Origin: an uncultured Candidatus Melainabacteria bacterium
GTDB lineage: Bacteria; Cyanobacteriota; Vampirovibrionia; Gastranaerophilales; Gastranaerophilaceae
NCBI GenBank assembly: GCA_934754505.1
Contig: CAKVIE010000006.1
Span: 53,376 to 117,375 of the forward strand
DNA length: 64,000 nt
Direction of reading: 5' to 3'
The notes below the pieces were generated by a model. The model had not been told where the DNA came from, ran no database searches, and saw only the letters and a program-made list of their open reading frames with translations. Positions 52,205-60,639 of the stretch are shown here, in pieces (the stretch's first letter is position 1; every line of letters starts with the position of its first letter). Made by a program: the position numbers and the translations under genes.

Positions 52205-53183
52205 TTAATGCCTTTTTCATATACTCTAAACAATCATCATAAGACTTTATTTTTATTATAACATCATCTAAACCGAGATTGGAAGAATTTGCGTTCAAAA
52301 CAGTCTTGTTATTTTCAACTGCCAAAACTTTAATACCCTTATTTAAAGCATTTGTAACAACAGACGAACCGAGAGAATCATAAGGCATAATCAAATATTC
52401 AACATCTTTAATATTCACGGCATCTCCAACATGCCCGTCAACAATCAAAGGTGCGTTTTGAAGCCCAAACAGCAGACAAGGTAAAAAAGTCGGTGTAATA
52501 AACTCTGCAGCGGCTTTAGGGTGAACTAAATCAGGTTTTATTTGATAATCATCAAAGGCAGGAGCATGGACGACAGGAACGTGGAGTTTTTTGCTCAAAT
52601 AGTGAGAAATCAAAGCTTCCGCACCGCCTATGACATCAACGCCTTCACCGTCGGAATAATTATCTTCTTCAGCCTCGTCGAATTTACAAACAACGGCAAG
52701 AACATCAGCCCCTTTTGAAAGGAGTTTTTTACCCGCATCAACTAAAGTATCAGGATTATTAATTCTGCCTGATGACAAGCCGTTTTCGGTTGTAAAAAAT
52801 TCAACATCGGCACATTCCGAGCTTATTTCATAACCGATAACATCAATATCGTAAACCGTTTTGACAGCATTTACTGTATTGATATGAACATTCAAAACAT
52901 CTTTAGAAACAGCTTTGTCAAAAATCACACCGATTTTGTTGTTTTTAGACAATTTCAGAGAAATATTACCTTTAAAAAATTCCGTTAAAGCATAACCCTC
53001 GACATAAAGCATATTTTCATTAATCGAGGAAAAACAAGCGGCATTAACGACATTCGGATTAACAATCAACGGAAATTCTTTTGAGATTTTTGAAGCGAAA
53101 CGACCCGCATCACCTGCAAAACCGCCGATTTCCGCACCGACACCTGTCGGAACTATAAAAGCTGAATATTTTTGTTTTTTCAT
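52194..53183 (-). CDS. DUF3326 family protein
   Basis: A 329-residue protein of the DUF3326 family, which I associate mainly with cyanobacteria and plants; its function is unknown. Recognisable blocks are FIVPTGVGAEIGGFAGDAGR, PLIVNPNVVNAACFSSINEN with MLYVEGYALTEFF, GADVLAVVCKFDE, VDVIGGAEALISHYLSKKLH, VPVVHAPAF, and HPKAAAEFITPTFLPCLLFG followed by VEYLIMPYDSLGSS. No signal peptide or membrane helix is present. It lies between the UPF0173 hydrolase and the prepilin gene in one minus-strand unit. It supports the cyanobacterial affinity of the genome. Confidence 0.85.
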   Translation of the reverse strand: MKKQKYSAFIVPTGVGAEIGGFAGDAGRFASKISKEFPLIVNPNVVNAACFSSINENMLYVEGYALTEFFKGNISLKLSKNNKIGVIFDKAVSKDVLNVHINTVNAVKTVYDIDVIGYEISSECADVEFFTTENGLSSGRINNPDTLVDAGKKLLSKGADVLAVVCKFDEAEEDNYSDGEGVDVIGGAEALISHYLSKKLHVPVVHAPAFDDYQIKPDLVHPKAAAEFITPTFLPCLLFGLQNAPLIVDGHVGDAVNIKDVEYLIMPYDSLGSSVVTNALNKGIKVLAVENNKTVLNANSSNLGLDDVIIKIKSYDDCLEYMKKALNEK

Positions 53184-53184
53184 A

Positions 53185-53865
53185 CTATATTTTCATTTCA
53201 TCGTTAATTTGCATAATTTGACAAGTTTTTCCCAATGCCTGAATTTTCGATTTAAAATCCGAAACGTCTGCATTTATTGCATCAAACGTATTGTAATGCA
53301 TTGGAATGATTGTTTCGGCACCAAGCATTTTTGAGGCAATCACAGCATCATCAACCCCCATTGTAAAATGCCCGCCGATTGGGAGCATTGCAATTTCAGG
53401 TTTATAAAATTCACCAATAAGCTCAAAGTCTTTCGTGAGAGCCGTATCACCTGCAAAAAATATCTTTTTGCCTGAAAGATTTACAAGGATTGAACCAGCT
53501 ATTCCGCCATATTGACCGTTTGGCAAGCTGTTAGAGTGAATAGCTCCGAAAAATCTTGCCGAACCGAACTCAAATTTAATTTCCGACCCCATAGCAACGC
53601 CAACCGCATTTACCCCCTGATTAGAGCAGAAATTGGCAGTTTCATAGACAGCAATAACTTTTGCACCCGTAGCTTTTGAAATTTCCAAGGTTTCTCCGAA
53701 ATGGTCACCATGCCCGTGAGATAAAAGGATATGAGTAACATTTTCTTTTTTGTAGTCAAAATTCACATTTGGATTATTAGAAAGCCAAGGGTCAAAAAGC
53801 AAGCCAAAATTATCAGATTTGATATAAAAAGCACTGTGTCCGAGATATTTAATAAAATTTGCCAT
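53185..53865 (-). CDS. UPF0173 metal-dependent hydrolase (metallo-beta-lactamase fold)
   Basis: A 226-residue metallo-beta-lactamase-fold hydrolase of the UPF0173 type. Zinc-binding features are ITKYLGHSAF-like opening (MANFIKYLGHSAFYIKSDNF), ILLSHGHGDHFGETLEIS, GGIAGSILVNLSGKKIFFAG with DTALTKDFELIG, LPIGGHFTMGVDDAVIASK and IIPMHYNTFDAINAD. The substrate is unknown for the family. It is the first gene of a three-gene unit with the DUF3326 and prepilin genes (1 bp gap to DUF3326). Confidence 0.9.
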   Translation of the reverse strand: MANFIKYLGHSAFYIKSDNFGLLFDPWLSNNPNVNFDYKKENVTHILLSHGHGDHFGETLEISKATGAKVIAVYETANFCSNQGVNAVGVAMGSEIKFEFGSARFFGAIHSNSLPNGQYGGIAGSILVNLSGKKIFFAGDTALTKDFELIGEFYKPEIAMLPIGGHFTMGVDDAVIASKMLGAETIIPMHYNTFDAINADVSDFKSKIQALGKTCQIMQINDEMKI

Positions 53866-53976
53866 AAAAAACTCCTTATAATAAAGATATTATAAAATAA
53901 AAATCATTTTTTTGGTTGTTGACGGAGCATCGTTTTATCATTAAATTACAGAAAGAAGCAGATGAAAGGAAAGAAT

Positions 53977-54231
53977 ATGCAGCAAGGATTTGCCCAAAAT
54001 TATAAAATCAGAACGTCGGTACTTGTATTTTTAAAGAACTCAATAGCTCCGTTAGTATTGTATTTTGACAATCCGAAACAAGAATACGAAGAATTGCTTG
54101 AGATTTACAAAACACAAAACAATGTTGCAAAAATTATAGAAAAAGAAACAACAGGACCGATTAAAAAAGTTGCATTTTTGTCAAACCAAATTTCGGCAGT
54201 AGCTATTCAGGAAGAACCGATAATGAACTAA
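53977..54231 (+). CDS. Small unknown protein, 84 residues
   Basis: The ATG at 53977 (MQQGFAQNYKIRT) has GAAAGGA 6-12 nt upstream; an in-frame ATG at 53962 is less well placed. The protein has a strand-rich start (RTSVLVFLKNSIAPLVLYFD), an acidic helix (KQEYEELLEIYKTQNNVAKI) and a final strand (KVAFLSNQISAVAIQEEPIM). It looks like a small single-domain protein, not recognised. Its last 29 bp overlap the end of the convergent Pgi-like gene. The good ribosome site and natural amino acid composition support a real gene. Confidence 0.6.
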   Translation: MQQGFAQNYKIRTSVLVFLKNSIAPLVLYFDNPKQEYEELLEIYKTQNNVAKIIEKETTGPIKKVAFLSNQISAVAIQEEPIMN

Positions 54232-55612
54232 TTTTTTTGTTTTTTTCGATGTATTCCTTGAGAGTTTCTTCGTAACCGTATTTACCAAGCTGTGCAAATG
54301 TATAATTTTGAAGATTTTCATACCTTGTATGAGAAAACGGATTAATATTATACAAAGCAGCTTGGATTGGCATATTAATCATATATAAAGCCATAAACTG
54401 CCCTAAATCATAGGGTGAAATTTGAGGCAGAGTAATAAGAATATTCGGACGTTTATTTTCTGTCAAAATGGTTTTAATTGAATTTATTTGTATTTCAATA
54501 AGATTTGTAAGTGTTTTACCGCTTAAATACCCGGCACAGGTACTATCGTAATAGTCGGGGATTACATAATCAGTATCAAATTTTTCAACTTTTAAAATAT
54601 TTATGATTTTATTGTTCGGACCCTCTGTCAGCATTTGGAGCAAAGAATGCTGGTCGCCGCTTCCGTATGTTGCATAAGGGATTTGACCTGTCGGAAGATA
54701 TTTTCCATCATTATTAATATTTTTAATAAGCGACTCGCCTTTAATTTGGGTACACCAATAAGGCAGACATTTTAACCTTGTCGAATAAGGCATTATGACA
54801 GAAATATATTTATTTTTTTGTTTGTATAACAAAAAGTGGAAAAGAGCTGTTTGAGCAGCGGGGTTTTTATAAATCGAAGGTATTAGAGAAAGCTCAAAAA
54901 AGTCCTTTACACCGTTTAGTAATTCAATAATATCAATTCCGAAAAGAGCCAGCGGCACAAGTCCGCAAGATGTAAAAAGCGAAAATCTCGGAATAGCAGA
55001 TTCAGGAACATCAAAGCATTTATACCCCTCTTGGTTGGCAATTTGCCTTAACAAAGATGTTTGTTGAGTACAAACAACAATATTTTCACGAGCTTTGCTG
55101 CCTATTTCAAATTCCAAACGTCGTTTAGCAAGCATAAAAAGAGCCATTGAATCAGGATTTAATCCGTCTTGTGAAATTATCAAAAATAAACTCTTATCAA
55201 TATTTTTAAAGTTTGTAATCCCTGCAACATTATCAGGGTCAATATCTCCCATAAAAACTATATTGGGATAATTATTTTTTGCTTCTCTGTCTAACGAGTT
55301 CCAAAACGGTTTCAGCAAAGAATCAAGTAAAGTTCTTATGCCCAAAATAGGAGCACCTATTCCGACAATAACAATATTTAAAAATTTACCTCTGACACTT
55401 TCCGCATACTCAAGTATATCTTGAACGATTTTGTTTTCCGGAGAATAATCAAGCCAATGATAAGTCGGAGCATGAATTTTCCTTTGATGATTAATATCAT
55501 TTATAATCGTTGCAATTTTCTGAGAATAATTAGCAAATTCAAATTCAATATCTATACCATGTTCATAACCGATAACTTCTTGTTGAATGTTGGTATAATC
55601 AAATTTAAGCAT
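54203..55612 (-). CDS. Degenerate glucose-6-phosphate isomerase homologue
   Basis: A 469-residue protein with the double SIS-domain layout of phosphoglucose isomerase. Seen are IVIVGIGAPILGIRTLLDSL (about 79-98; usual VIGIGGSYLGARA), ESAIPRFSLFTSCGLVPLAL (usual GGRFSVLSAVGLLP), YWCTQIKGESLIKN with the likely catalytic Glu-293, and GSGDQHSLLQ with catalytic His-322. However, the phosphate-binding SKSGTT segment is replaced by ISQDGLNPDS (146-155), and the C-terminal NPFDQPGVE..K becomes NPFSHTRYEN, lacking the active lysine. It may act on another substrate or be a structural relative. No other pgi is in the window. Confidence 0.78.
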   Translation of the reverse strand: MLKFDYTNIQQEVIGYEHGIDIEFEFANYSQKIATIINDINHQRKIHAPTYHWLDYSPENKIVQDILEYAESVRGKFLNIVIVGIGAPILGIRTLLDSLLKPFWNSLDREAKNNYPNIVFMGDIDPDNVAGITNFKNIDKSLFLIISQDGLNPDSMALFMLAKRRLEFEIGSKARENIVVCTQQTSLLRQIANQEGYKCFDVPESAIPRFSLFTSCGLVPLALFGIDIIELLNGVKDFFELSLIPSIYKNPAAQTALFHFLLYKQKNKYISVIMPYSTRLKCLPYWCTQIKGESLIKNINNDGKYLPTGQIPYATYGSGDQHSLLQMLTEGPNNKIINILKVEKFDTDYVIPDYYDSTCAGYLSGKTLTNLIEIQINSIKTILTENKRPNILITLPQISPYDLGQFMALYMINMPIQAALYNINPFSHTRYENLQNYTFAQLGKYGYEETLKEYIEKNKKISSLSVLPE

Positions 55613-55743
55613 ATATTTTATATAAAATCCTTGTTAATACATAATTATTTTAACAAAAAGCAAACAATTTTAAAGTGGAATTTCAAGAAAAAAAAGTAAG
55701 TTTTTACATTTTTTTAACATATTTATAAAAAGATATTTTATGG

Positions 55744-55755
55744 TAAGATTAATTT
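55744..55755 (+). promoter_or_regulatory. Extended -10 box of thiL, probably leaderless
   Basis: TATGGTAAGAT gives an extended -10 (TG at 55741-55742, TAAGAT at 55744-55749). The ATG at 55756 begins 7 nt after the end of the box, where transcription is expected to start. No ribosome binding site is possible. Confidence 0.55.
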
Positions 55756-56712
55756 ATGAAAGAAACAGAATTTATAGAAATAATAAAAGAAACTTTAGAT
55801 GACAGCAGATACATAGGCGATGATTGTGCAGATATAAAAGAATCAAACCTTTTTGTAACACAAGATACGCTTGTAGAAGATGTCCATTTTAAAATGTGTT
55901 GGACAACCCCGTTCAAACTTGGCAAAAAAGCAGTTGCGGTAAACATCAGCGACTTAGCCGTCACTATTTGCAACCCTGCTTATATTTCAATCGGACTTTC
56001 TTTGCCGCAAGATACATCAGCTGATTTTGTAAGAGAGTTTTACAGAGGGGTAAATGAAGCATGCCGAGAATACAATGTTGTTGTAACAGGCGGAGATATC
56101 ACGGCTGCGGATAAAATTTTTGTTTCCATAACAGCAATCGGAACAAGACGTCACGATATAAATGTTTCAAGAAAATTTGCAAAACCGGGGTATTTCATTT
56201 TATCAACAGGAAATTACGGAGCAAGTGCTGCCGGTTTATTTGCATTACAGAAAGCAATTCCCGCATCAGATGAAGTCATAAATGCACATCTTTTGCCCAA
56301 AGCAAAACTTGAAGAAGCTCATTATATGGGTCAATTTGTAGAAGAAAATATTGCCGTAACGGATACTTCCGACGGACTTGCAGATGCTTTATACAAAATT
56401 TCTAAAGACTCAAAAGTTTCAATAAAAGTAAATTTTGATGATATTCCGGTCTTAGACGAGGTTAAAAAGTTAGCGAAAGACAACAATGTACCGCTTGAAG
56501 ATTGGGTTTTATGGGGCGGAGAAGACTATGAAATTATTTTCTGTGTTTCATATTATTATTTCTCAATTTTAGAAACAGATAAAATCAAGTATATCGGCTA
56601 TATTGAAGATTATTCCGACACACCGTCCGTAGAAATCACAAAAGACGGTGAAAAGTACATCATTGATGAAAATGTTTTTTCGGATAAAGCCTTCAAACAC
56701 TTTGGAGGCTGA
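55756..56712 (+). CDS. thiL: Thiamine-monophosphate kinase
   Basis: ThiL phosphorylates thiamine monophosphate to the active diphosphate, the cofactor of the transketolase encoded at 29705-31497. The product has 318 residues. Motifs are IGDDCADIKESNLFVTQDTL, VEDVHFKMCWTTPFKLGKKA with VAVNISDLAV, VVTGGDITAADKIFVSITAI, ENIAVTDTSDGLADALYKIS and WVLWGGEDYEIIFCV. This is the AIR synthase-like fold (PurM type) with conserved Asp residues for Mg2+ and ATP. ispD starts directly after the TGA stop. Confidence 0.93.
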   Translation: MKETEFIEIIKETLDDSRYIGDDCADIKESNLFVTQDTLVEDVHFKMCWTTPFKLGKKAVAVNISDLAVTICNPAYISIGLSLPQDTSADFVREFYRGVNEACREYNVVVTGGDITAADKIFVSITAIGTRRHDINVSRKFAKPGYFILSTGNYGASAAGLFALQKAIPASDEVINAHLLPKAKLEEAHYMGQFVEENIAVTDTSDGLADALYKISKDSKVSIKVNFDDIPVLDEVKKLAKDNNVPLEDWVLWGGEDYEIIFCVSYYYFSILETDKIKYIGYIEDYSDTPSVEITKDGEKYIIDENVFSDKAFKHFGG

Positions 56713-57381
56713 ATGCCAACAGTAAAAGCAGTAGTAACAGCAGGCGGAACGTCAAGAAGATACGGTTCCACGAATAAACTTTTTGAAGATTTATGCGGAA
56801 AACCGGTTATTAAATATTCGGTTGATTTGTTTACCGAAATGGGCTTTGAAATAGTAATCCCGTGCCATAGCTCATTTCAAGAAGAAACGGCAGAATTATT
56901 TAAAGATTATAAAAATGTAAAAGTTATTCAAGGCGGAGATTCTCGTCAGCAATCGGTTTTCAAAGGTTTAAAGGCAGTCGGAGATTGTGATTTTGTGATA
57001 ATTCACGATGCAGCAAGACCGCTTATACAAGAAAAAACCGTTAAAAGATGTTTAGAAACAGCTTTTGAAAAAAAAGCCGTTATTACAGCCGTTAAAACGA
57101 CCGATACCATCAAAACAGTTGATGAAACGAATAAAATCACATCAACTCCGAACAGAGCAAACCTCATAAATGTTCAAACACCGCAAATTTTTGAATATAG
57201 AAAAATTTTAGAAGCTCACGAAAAATTTCAAAACGAAAATTTCACAGATGATGCGTGTTTAATAGAGGCATGCGGCGGAACGGTTTATTATTCAGATGGC
57301 GAATATTCAAATATAAAAATCACTAACCACTCAGATACTGCATACGCAAAAATACTTCTTGAAACGGAACTATGCTTTTGA
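56713..57381 (+). CDS. ispD: IspD, 2-C-methyl-D-erythritol 4-phosphate cytidylyltransferase
   Basis: IspD makes CDP-ME in the MEP isoprenoid pathway. The product has 222 residues. The nucleotide-binding loop is AVVTAGGTSRRYGSTNKLFE, followed by GKPVIKYSVDLF, GGDSRQQSVFKGLKAV and FVIIHDAARPLI, then AVKTTDTIK and LINVQTPQIFEYRKILEAH with FTDDACLIEACGG. The usual AAG.G.R.G....K loop is present as TAGGTSRRYGSTNK. It begins immediately after the thiL stop and is probably co-transcribed with it. Confidence 0.93.
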   Translation: MPTVKAVVTAGGTSRRYGSTNKLFEDLCGKPVIKYSVDLFTEMGFEIVIPCHSSFQEETAELFKDYKNVKVIQGGDSRQQSVFKGLKAVGDCDFVIIHDAARPLIQEKTVKRCLETAFEKKAVITAVKTTDTIKTVDETNKITSTPNRANLINVQTPQIFEYRKILEAHEKFQNENFTDDACLIEACGGTVYYSDGEYSNIKITNHSDTAYAKILLETELCF

Positions 57382-57418
57382 TATCCTTATTTTCGTAAGA
57401 AATTAAGGGGAAGTGTAT

Positions 57419-58948
57419 ATGGTTAACGCTATTGGGGCATCAACGCCTTATGATAATTGTTTTACAACATTTTCAAGCGGAGATGAAAATTATCAATCAA
57501 TTTTTTATGTAAATGATGTGCATGGACAGCTGCCGTCGATGGATAAATTGAATAATGCATCGACACAATTCGACAGTTTCACAAGTGAAAAAGACAATAT
57601 AGATGCTTTTAAGTTTTCAGCAGGAGATATTTTTATCGGCTCAAATAAAAAAGCAAATGAAGCATCAGCACAATTTTTGAACGCAACAGGCATACAAGCA
57701 ACCGCAATAGGAAACCATGAATTTGACATAGGAGCAACGATATTATCTTCACTTCTGGCAGGAGTAAGAGCCGTAAAAGTTGCTGCAAACGCTTTTATAC
57801 CGCAAACAAATCCTTTAAAAGGACAAGTGATTAAATCAACTGTTATGACAGGTAAAAGCGGTGAAAAATACGGAATTATCGGTGCACAATCGCCGACTTT
57901 AATTGAAAGAATGAAAGATAAAACGCTGTTTGAAGGTATAAAAATTTCAGGCGGAAAAGAAGCATACGCAGAGCTTCAAAAAGAGTCTGATAAGCTCCAA
58001 AAGCAAGGTATAAACAAAGTCATAATGCTTTCTCATTCGGGATATGAAGAAGAAAAAGACTTTGCAAAAAACGTTTCGGGAGTTGATGTTATTATAGGCG
58101 GACACTCACACGACTTGGTTTTAGACATAAAAAAAGGTGAAAACCTGCAATATTCACCGAAAGGCGAACCTGTTGTCATAACACAGGCAGGACGTGACGG
58201 TAAAAACTTTGGTATTTTAAACGTGCAATATGACGAAAAAGGTATAATTACCAAAGCTCAAAACAACGTTTTTGATACATCAAAATTTGCAAAAGGCATG
58301 CTTATGACGACAACGACAAATGTTGCACTCGGCAAATCACCCGTTTTAGGCAAAATAAAAACCATTGAGCCTTTGACAACAAGAATGAATGTAGAAGAAA
58401 ACCCTTACGCTGACGTATTTATGGACGTAGTCAGAGAATCCACGGGTGCAGATATCGTTTTGATGAACTCGGCAAATTTCAGAGGCGGACTTGAACTCGG
58501 AGAATTTACGGAACGAGATATCAATGGTATTTTCCCGTTCAAAAATTCAATGTGCATTGTCGAATTGTCGGAAAAGAACTTAATTGATGCTCTCAATCAC
58601 GGCGGAACATCTTTGACAAAGCCTGATTTGAAGCCTTCTATCATACAAGTTTCGGGCATGACTTATACAATGTCACAAGACGGAAAAGTAACACAAGCCT
58701 CAATATTGAACAAAGACGGCACAAAACACGAAATAGACGTTAATAACCCGTCAACAGAAAAAACATATAAAGCTGCTTATGACGACTATCTTTTAAAGGG
58801 CGGCGACGGATTTACATCTTTGTCTGACGTAAAAGTTTTAAAAATGTTTAATTATGACAAAGACCAAATCACAATCGATTATTTCAAAAACAGAAAAAGC
58901 GATGAACCAATAGAAATCAAACGTGACGGCAGAATTAAAGTTCAATAA
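57419..58948 (+). CDS. 5'-nucleotidase/metallophosphatase-family protein
   Basis: A 509-residue two-domain protein. The ATG at 57419 is 8 nt from AAGGGG; a GTG at 57413 would be too close. The metallophosphatase domain shows FYVNDVHGQLPSMDKL, FSAGDIFIGSNKKANEAS, AIGNHEFDIGATILSSLL, VIMLSHSGYEEEKDFAKN and VIIGGHSHDLVLDI. The C-terminal 5'-nucleotidase domain has ENPYADVFMDVVRESTGADI, VLMNSANFRGGLELGEFTER and LLKGGDGFTSLSDVK, which carries the substrate-stacking region. No signal peptide is visible, unlike typical periplasmic UshA-type enzymes. It is a paralogue of the gene at 26851 but keeps more canonical motifs (NHEFD). Confidence 0.88.
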   Translation: MVNAIGASTPYDNCFTTFSSGDENYQSIFYVNDVHGQLPSMDKLNNASTQFDSFTSEKDNIDAFKFSAGDIFIGSNKKANEASAQFLNATGIQATAIGNHEFDIGATILSSLLAGVRAVKVAANAFIPQTNPLKGQVIKSTVMTGKSGEKYGIIGAQSPTLIERMKDKTLFEGIKISGGKEAYAELQKESDKLQKQGINKVIMLSHSGYEEEKDFAKNVSGVDVIIGGHSHDLVLDIKKGENLQYSPKGEPVVITQAGRDGKNFGILNVQYDEKGIITKAQNNVFDTSKFAKGMLMTTTTNVALGKSPVLGKIKTIEPLTTRMNVEENPYADVFMDVVRESTGADIVLMNSANFRGGLELGEFTERDINGIFPFKNSMCIVELSEKNLIDALNHGGTSLTKPDLKPSIIQVSGMTYTMSQDGKVTQASILNKDGTKHEIDVNNPSTEKTYKAAYDDYLLKGGDGFTSLSDVKVLKMFNYDKDQITIDYFKNRKSDEPIEIKRDGRIKVQ

Positions 58949-58960
58949 AGGAGATAAAAG

Positions 58961-59422
58961 ATGACGTATTTTTCTTCAGCTTATCACTTTCACAATGGTT
59001 ATTATTATTATTACCCAAAACATGATATCAGATTATATATAGAACGTCTGCCTTACATGTTTTTAATAGTCATTATATTTTTAATAATAAATTTTCCTTT
59101 ATTTTTTCGACCAAAACTACTATCGGAAGTAAAAGAGAAACATGGAGAACCAAAAGAATATCTGTTTTTATTAAAATCATGTGGAAGAATAGTAATTCCG
59201 AATATCCCGCTGGTAATTGCATTTTATGATGATTATATAGTTCTAAAGCAAGTATTTTCTAAAAAAGAGTACATCTTTAATAAAAGAGATATAAATACCA
59301 AAATCCATAAAGGATTATTCGTTAATGCAATCGAGTTTTCTGATAAATTTCAAAAGCTGCAAGTATTTACAGAAAACAAAGAACAGACAGGCATTATTTT
59401 GCAAAATTTAAAAACAAAATAA
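58961..59422 (+). CDS. Unknown membrane protein, 153 residues
   Basis: Not recognised. After a Tyr/His-rich start (YHFHNGYYYYYPKHD) comes one membrane helix (residues about 32-50, MFLIVIIFLIINFPLFF). A soluble C-terminal domain follows, with alternating strands (RIVIPNIPLVIAFYDDYIVL, KKEYIFNKRDINTKI, LQVFTENKEQTGIIL) that could be PH-like. The ribosome site is AAAGGAG, 8 nt before the ATG. It follows the 5'-nucleotidase gene by 12 bp and may be co-transcribed. Confidence 0.7.
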   Translation: MTYFSSAYHFHNGYYYYYPKHDIRLYIERLPYMFLIVIIFLIINFPLFFRPKLLSEVKEKHGEPKEYLFLLKSCGRIVIPNIPLVIAFYDDYIVLKQVFSKKEYIFNKRDINTKIHKGLFVNAIEFSDKFQKLQVFTENKEQTGIILQNLKTK

Positions 59423-59497
59423 AAATCAGATATAGACAATTTATTATGTTTTTACTATGATTTTATTACTTCTAAAATATTACAAAGGAGAAATATA

Positions 59498-60001
59498 ATG
59501 GAAATTATTTTAACAAAAGATGTTCAAAATATCGGAGAAGCAGGCGATATCGTAAAAGTTAAAGACGGTTATGCAAGAAACTTTTTGCTTCCGCAAAACT
59601 TAGCAACAAAAGCAACAGCAGGAGCAATCAAAAACAGAGAACAAAACCTTGCAAGAATTAAAGCAAAACAAGAAAAACTTCACCAAGAAGCACTTGCAAT
59701 TTGCGAAAAACTTAACGAACTCGCAACTTTGGAAATCGCAGCAAAAGCAGGTGAAAGCGGAAAATTATTCGGAACAATCACAACAAAGAGATTGGCAGAA
59801 GAAATTCTTGATAAAACAGGTATTGAAGTTGATAGAAAAGAAATCACTTTAAGCTCACCTTTGAACAAATTAGGCAAATTTGTTATGACAATCAAATTAA
59901 CTTCAAAAGTTAAAGCAGAAATGAACGTAAACATTGTTGCATCAGAAATCATCAAAGAAGAAATCATTTCTGAAGAAGAAGAAAAAGCTGAAGAAGCATA
60001 A
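59498..60001 (+). CDS. rplI: Ribosomal protein bL9
   Basis: A 50S ribosomal protein that binds 23S rRNA near the L1 stalk. The product has 167 residues. The N-terminal domain is typical: MEIILTKDVQNIGEAGDIVK, then VKDGYARNFLLPQNLATKAT. The long connecting helix (residues about 42-75) and C-terminal domain (GKLFGTITTKRLAEEI, DRKEITLSSPLNKLGKF) follow. An acidic tail (EEIISEEEEKAEEA) extends the usual 150 residues. AAAGGAG precedes the ATG and a terminator follows. Confidence 0.97.
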   Translation: MEIILTKDVQNIGEAGDIVKVKDGYARNFLLPQNLATKATAGAIKNREQNLARIKAKQEKLHQEALAICEKLNELATLEIAAKAGESGKLFGTITTKRLAEEILDKTGIEVDRKEITLSSPLNKLGKFVMTIKLTSKVKAEMNVNIVASEIIKEEIISEEEEKAEEA

Positions 60002-60034
60002 TTTACTTATTATCATAACCGTTTATATTAAAGA

Positions 60035-60063
60035 AAAGCAGGTACGAGAGTATCTGCTTTTTT
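60035..60063 (+). terminator. Terminator of rplI
   Basis: AAAGCAGGTAC at 60035-60045 pairs with GTATCTGCTTT at 60050-60060 (one G/T pair) around a GAGA loop, followed by further T residues. Confidence 0.92.
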
Positions 60064-60164
60064 CGTACAAAAAAAATATTACGTTAATATTTCATAACAT
60101 TTTTTATAAATTGAGCATTTTTCAAAGTTCATTGTTTTATAAGAAACAGGTAAGTGAGAAGAAC

Positions 60165-60587
60165 ATGAACGAAATATTAAATTTAAGAGCACATCATTTG
60201 TTGTGTTTACCGGGATATGAAGGCAAAGGTTACGACGGTCAACACAAAACGAGCTGGGACACAATATCGGAACAATTAAAGGAACACCCCGACACATTTG
60301 TAAGAATAACAGACGGCAAAGACGACTTATGTAAAAATTGTCCGAATGCTGTTGGAAAAAACGGAAAAAGATGCAATTCGGATTTTCTTGCAACATTAGA
60401 TGAAAAAGTAAAAGGACTTTTGAATATTGCAACAGGAACGATAATGACTTGGCAGGAATATATGCAAAAAGTTTTTTCGATAATGAATAAAGATAATCAT
60501 AAAGAACTTTGCGGAAAATGCGAATGGCGAAAATACGGTCTTTGCGAAGATACATTTGATACAAATTCAAAGAAAAAAGCTGCATAA
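60165..60587 (+). CDS. DUF1284 family protein
   Basis: A 140-residue cysteine-rich protein of the DUF1284 family. From the ATG at 60165 it reads MNEILNLRAHHLLCLPGYEG, with the conserved RAHHLLC opening that defines the family, then CKNCPNAVGKNGKRCNSDF and CGKCEWRKYGLCEDTF. The paired cysteines suggest a metal or Fe-S centre; the molecular function is unknown. The reading frame is open further upstream, but that stretch crosses the rplI end and terminator and is not protein-like. The ribosome site is GTGAGAAG. Confidence 0.85.
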   Translation: MNEILNLRAHHLLCLPGYEGKGYDGQHKTSWDTISEQLKEHPDTFVRITDGKDDLCKNCPNAVGKNGKRCNSDFLATLDEKVKGLLNIATGTIMTWQEYMQKVFSIMNKDNHKELCGKCEWRKYGLCEDTFDTNSKKKAA

Positions 60588-60639
60588 TAATGCCTCAAGC
60601 AGCAAAAGCAAGATTATTATTTAAAAGAGTGAAATTGTT

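Noticed and set aside
59934..60164. N-terminal extension of the DUF1284 protein
   Set aside because: The upstream part overlaps the rplI end and its terminator and is low-complexity Lys-rich. The ATG at 60165 begins the conserved RAHHLLC region.
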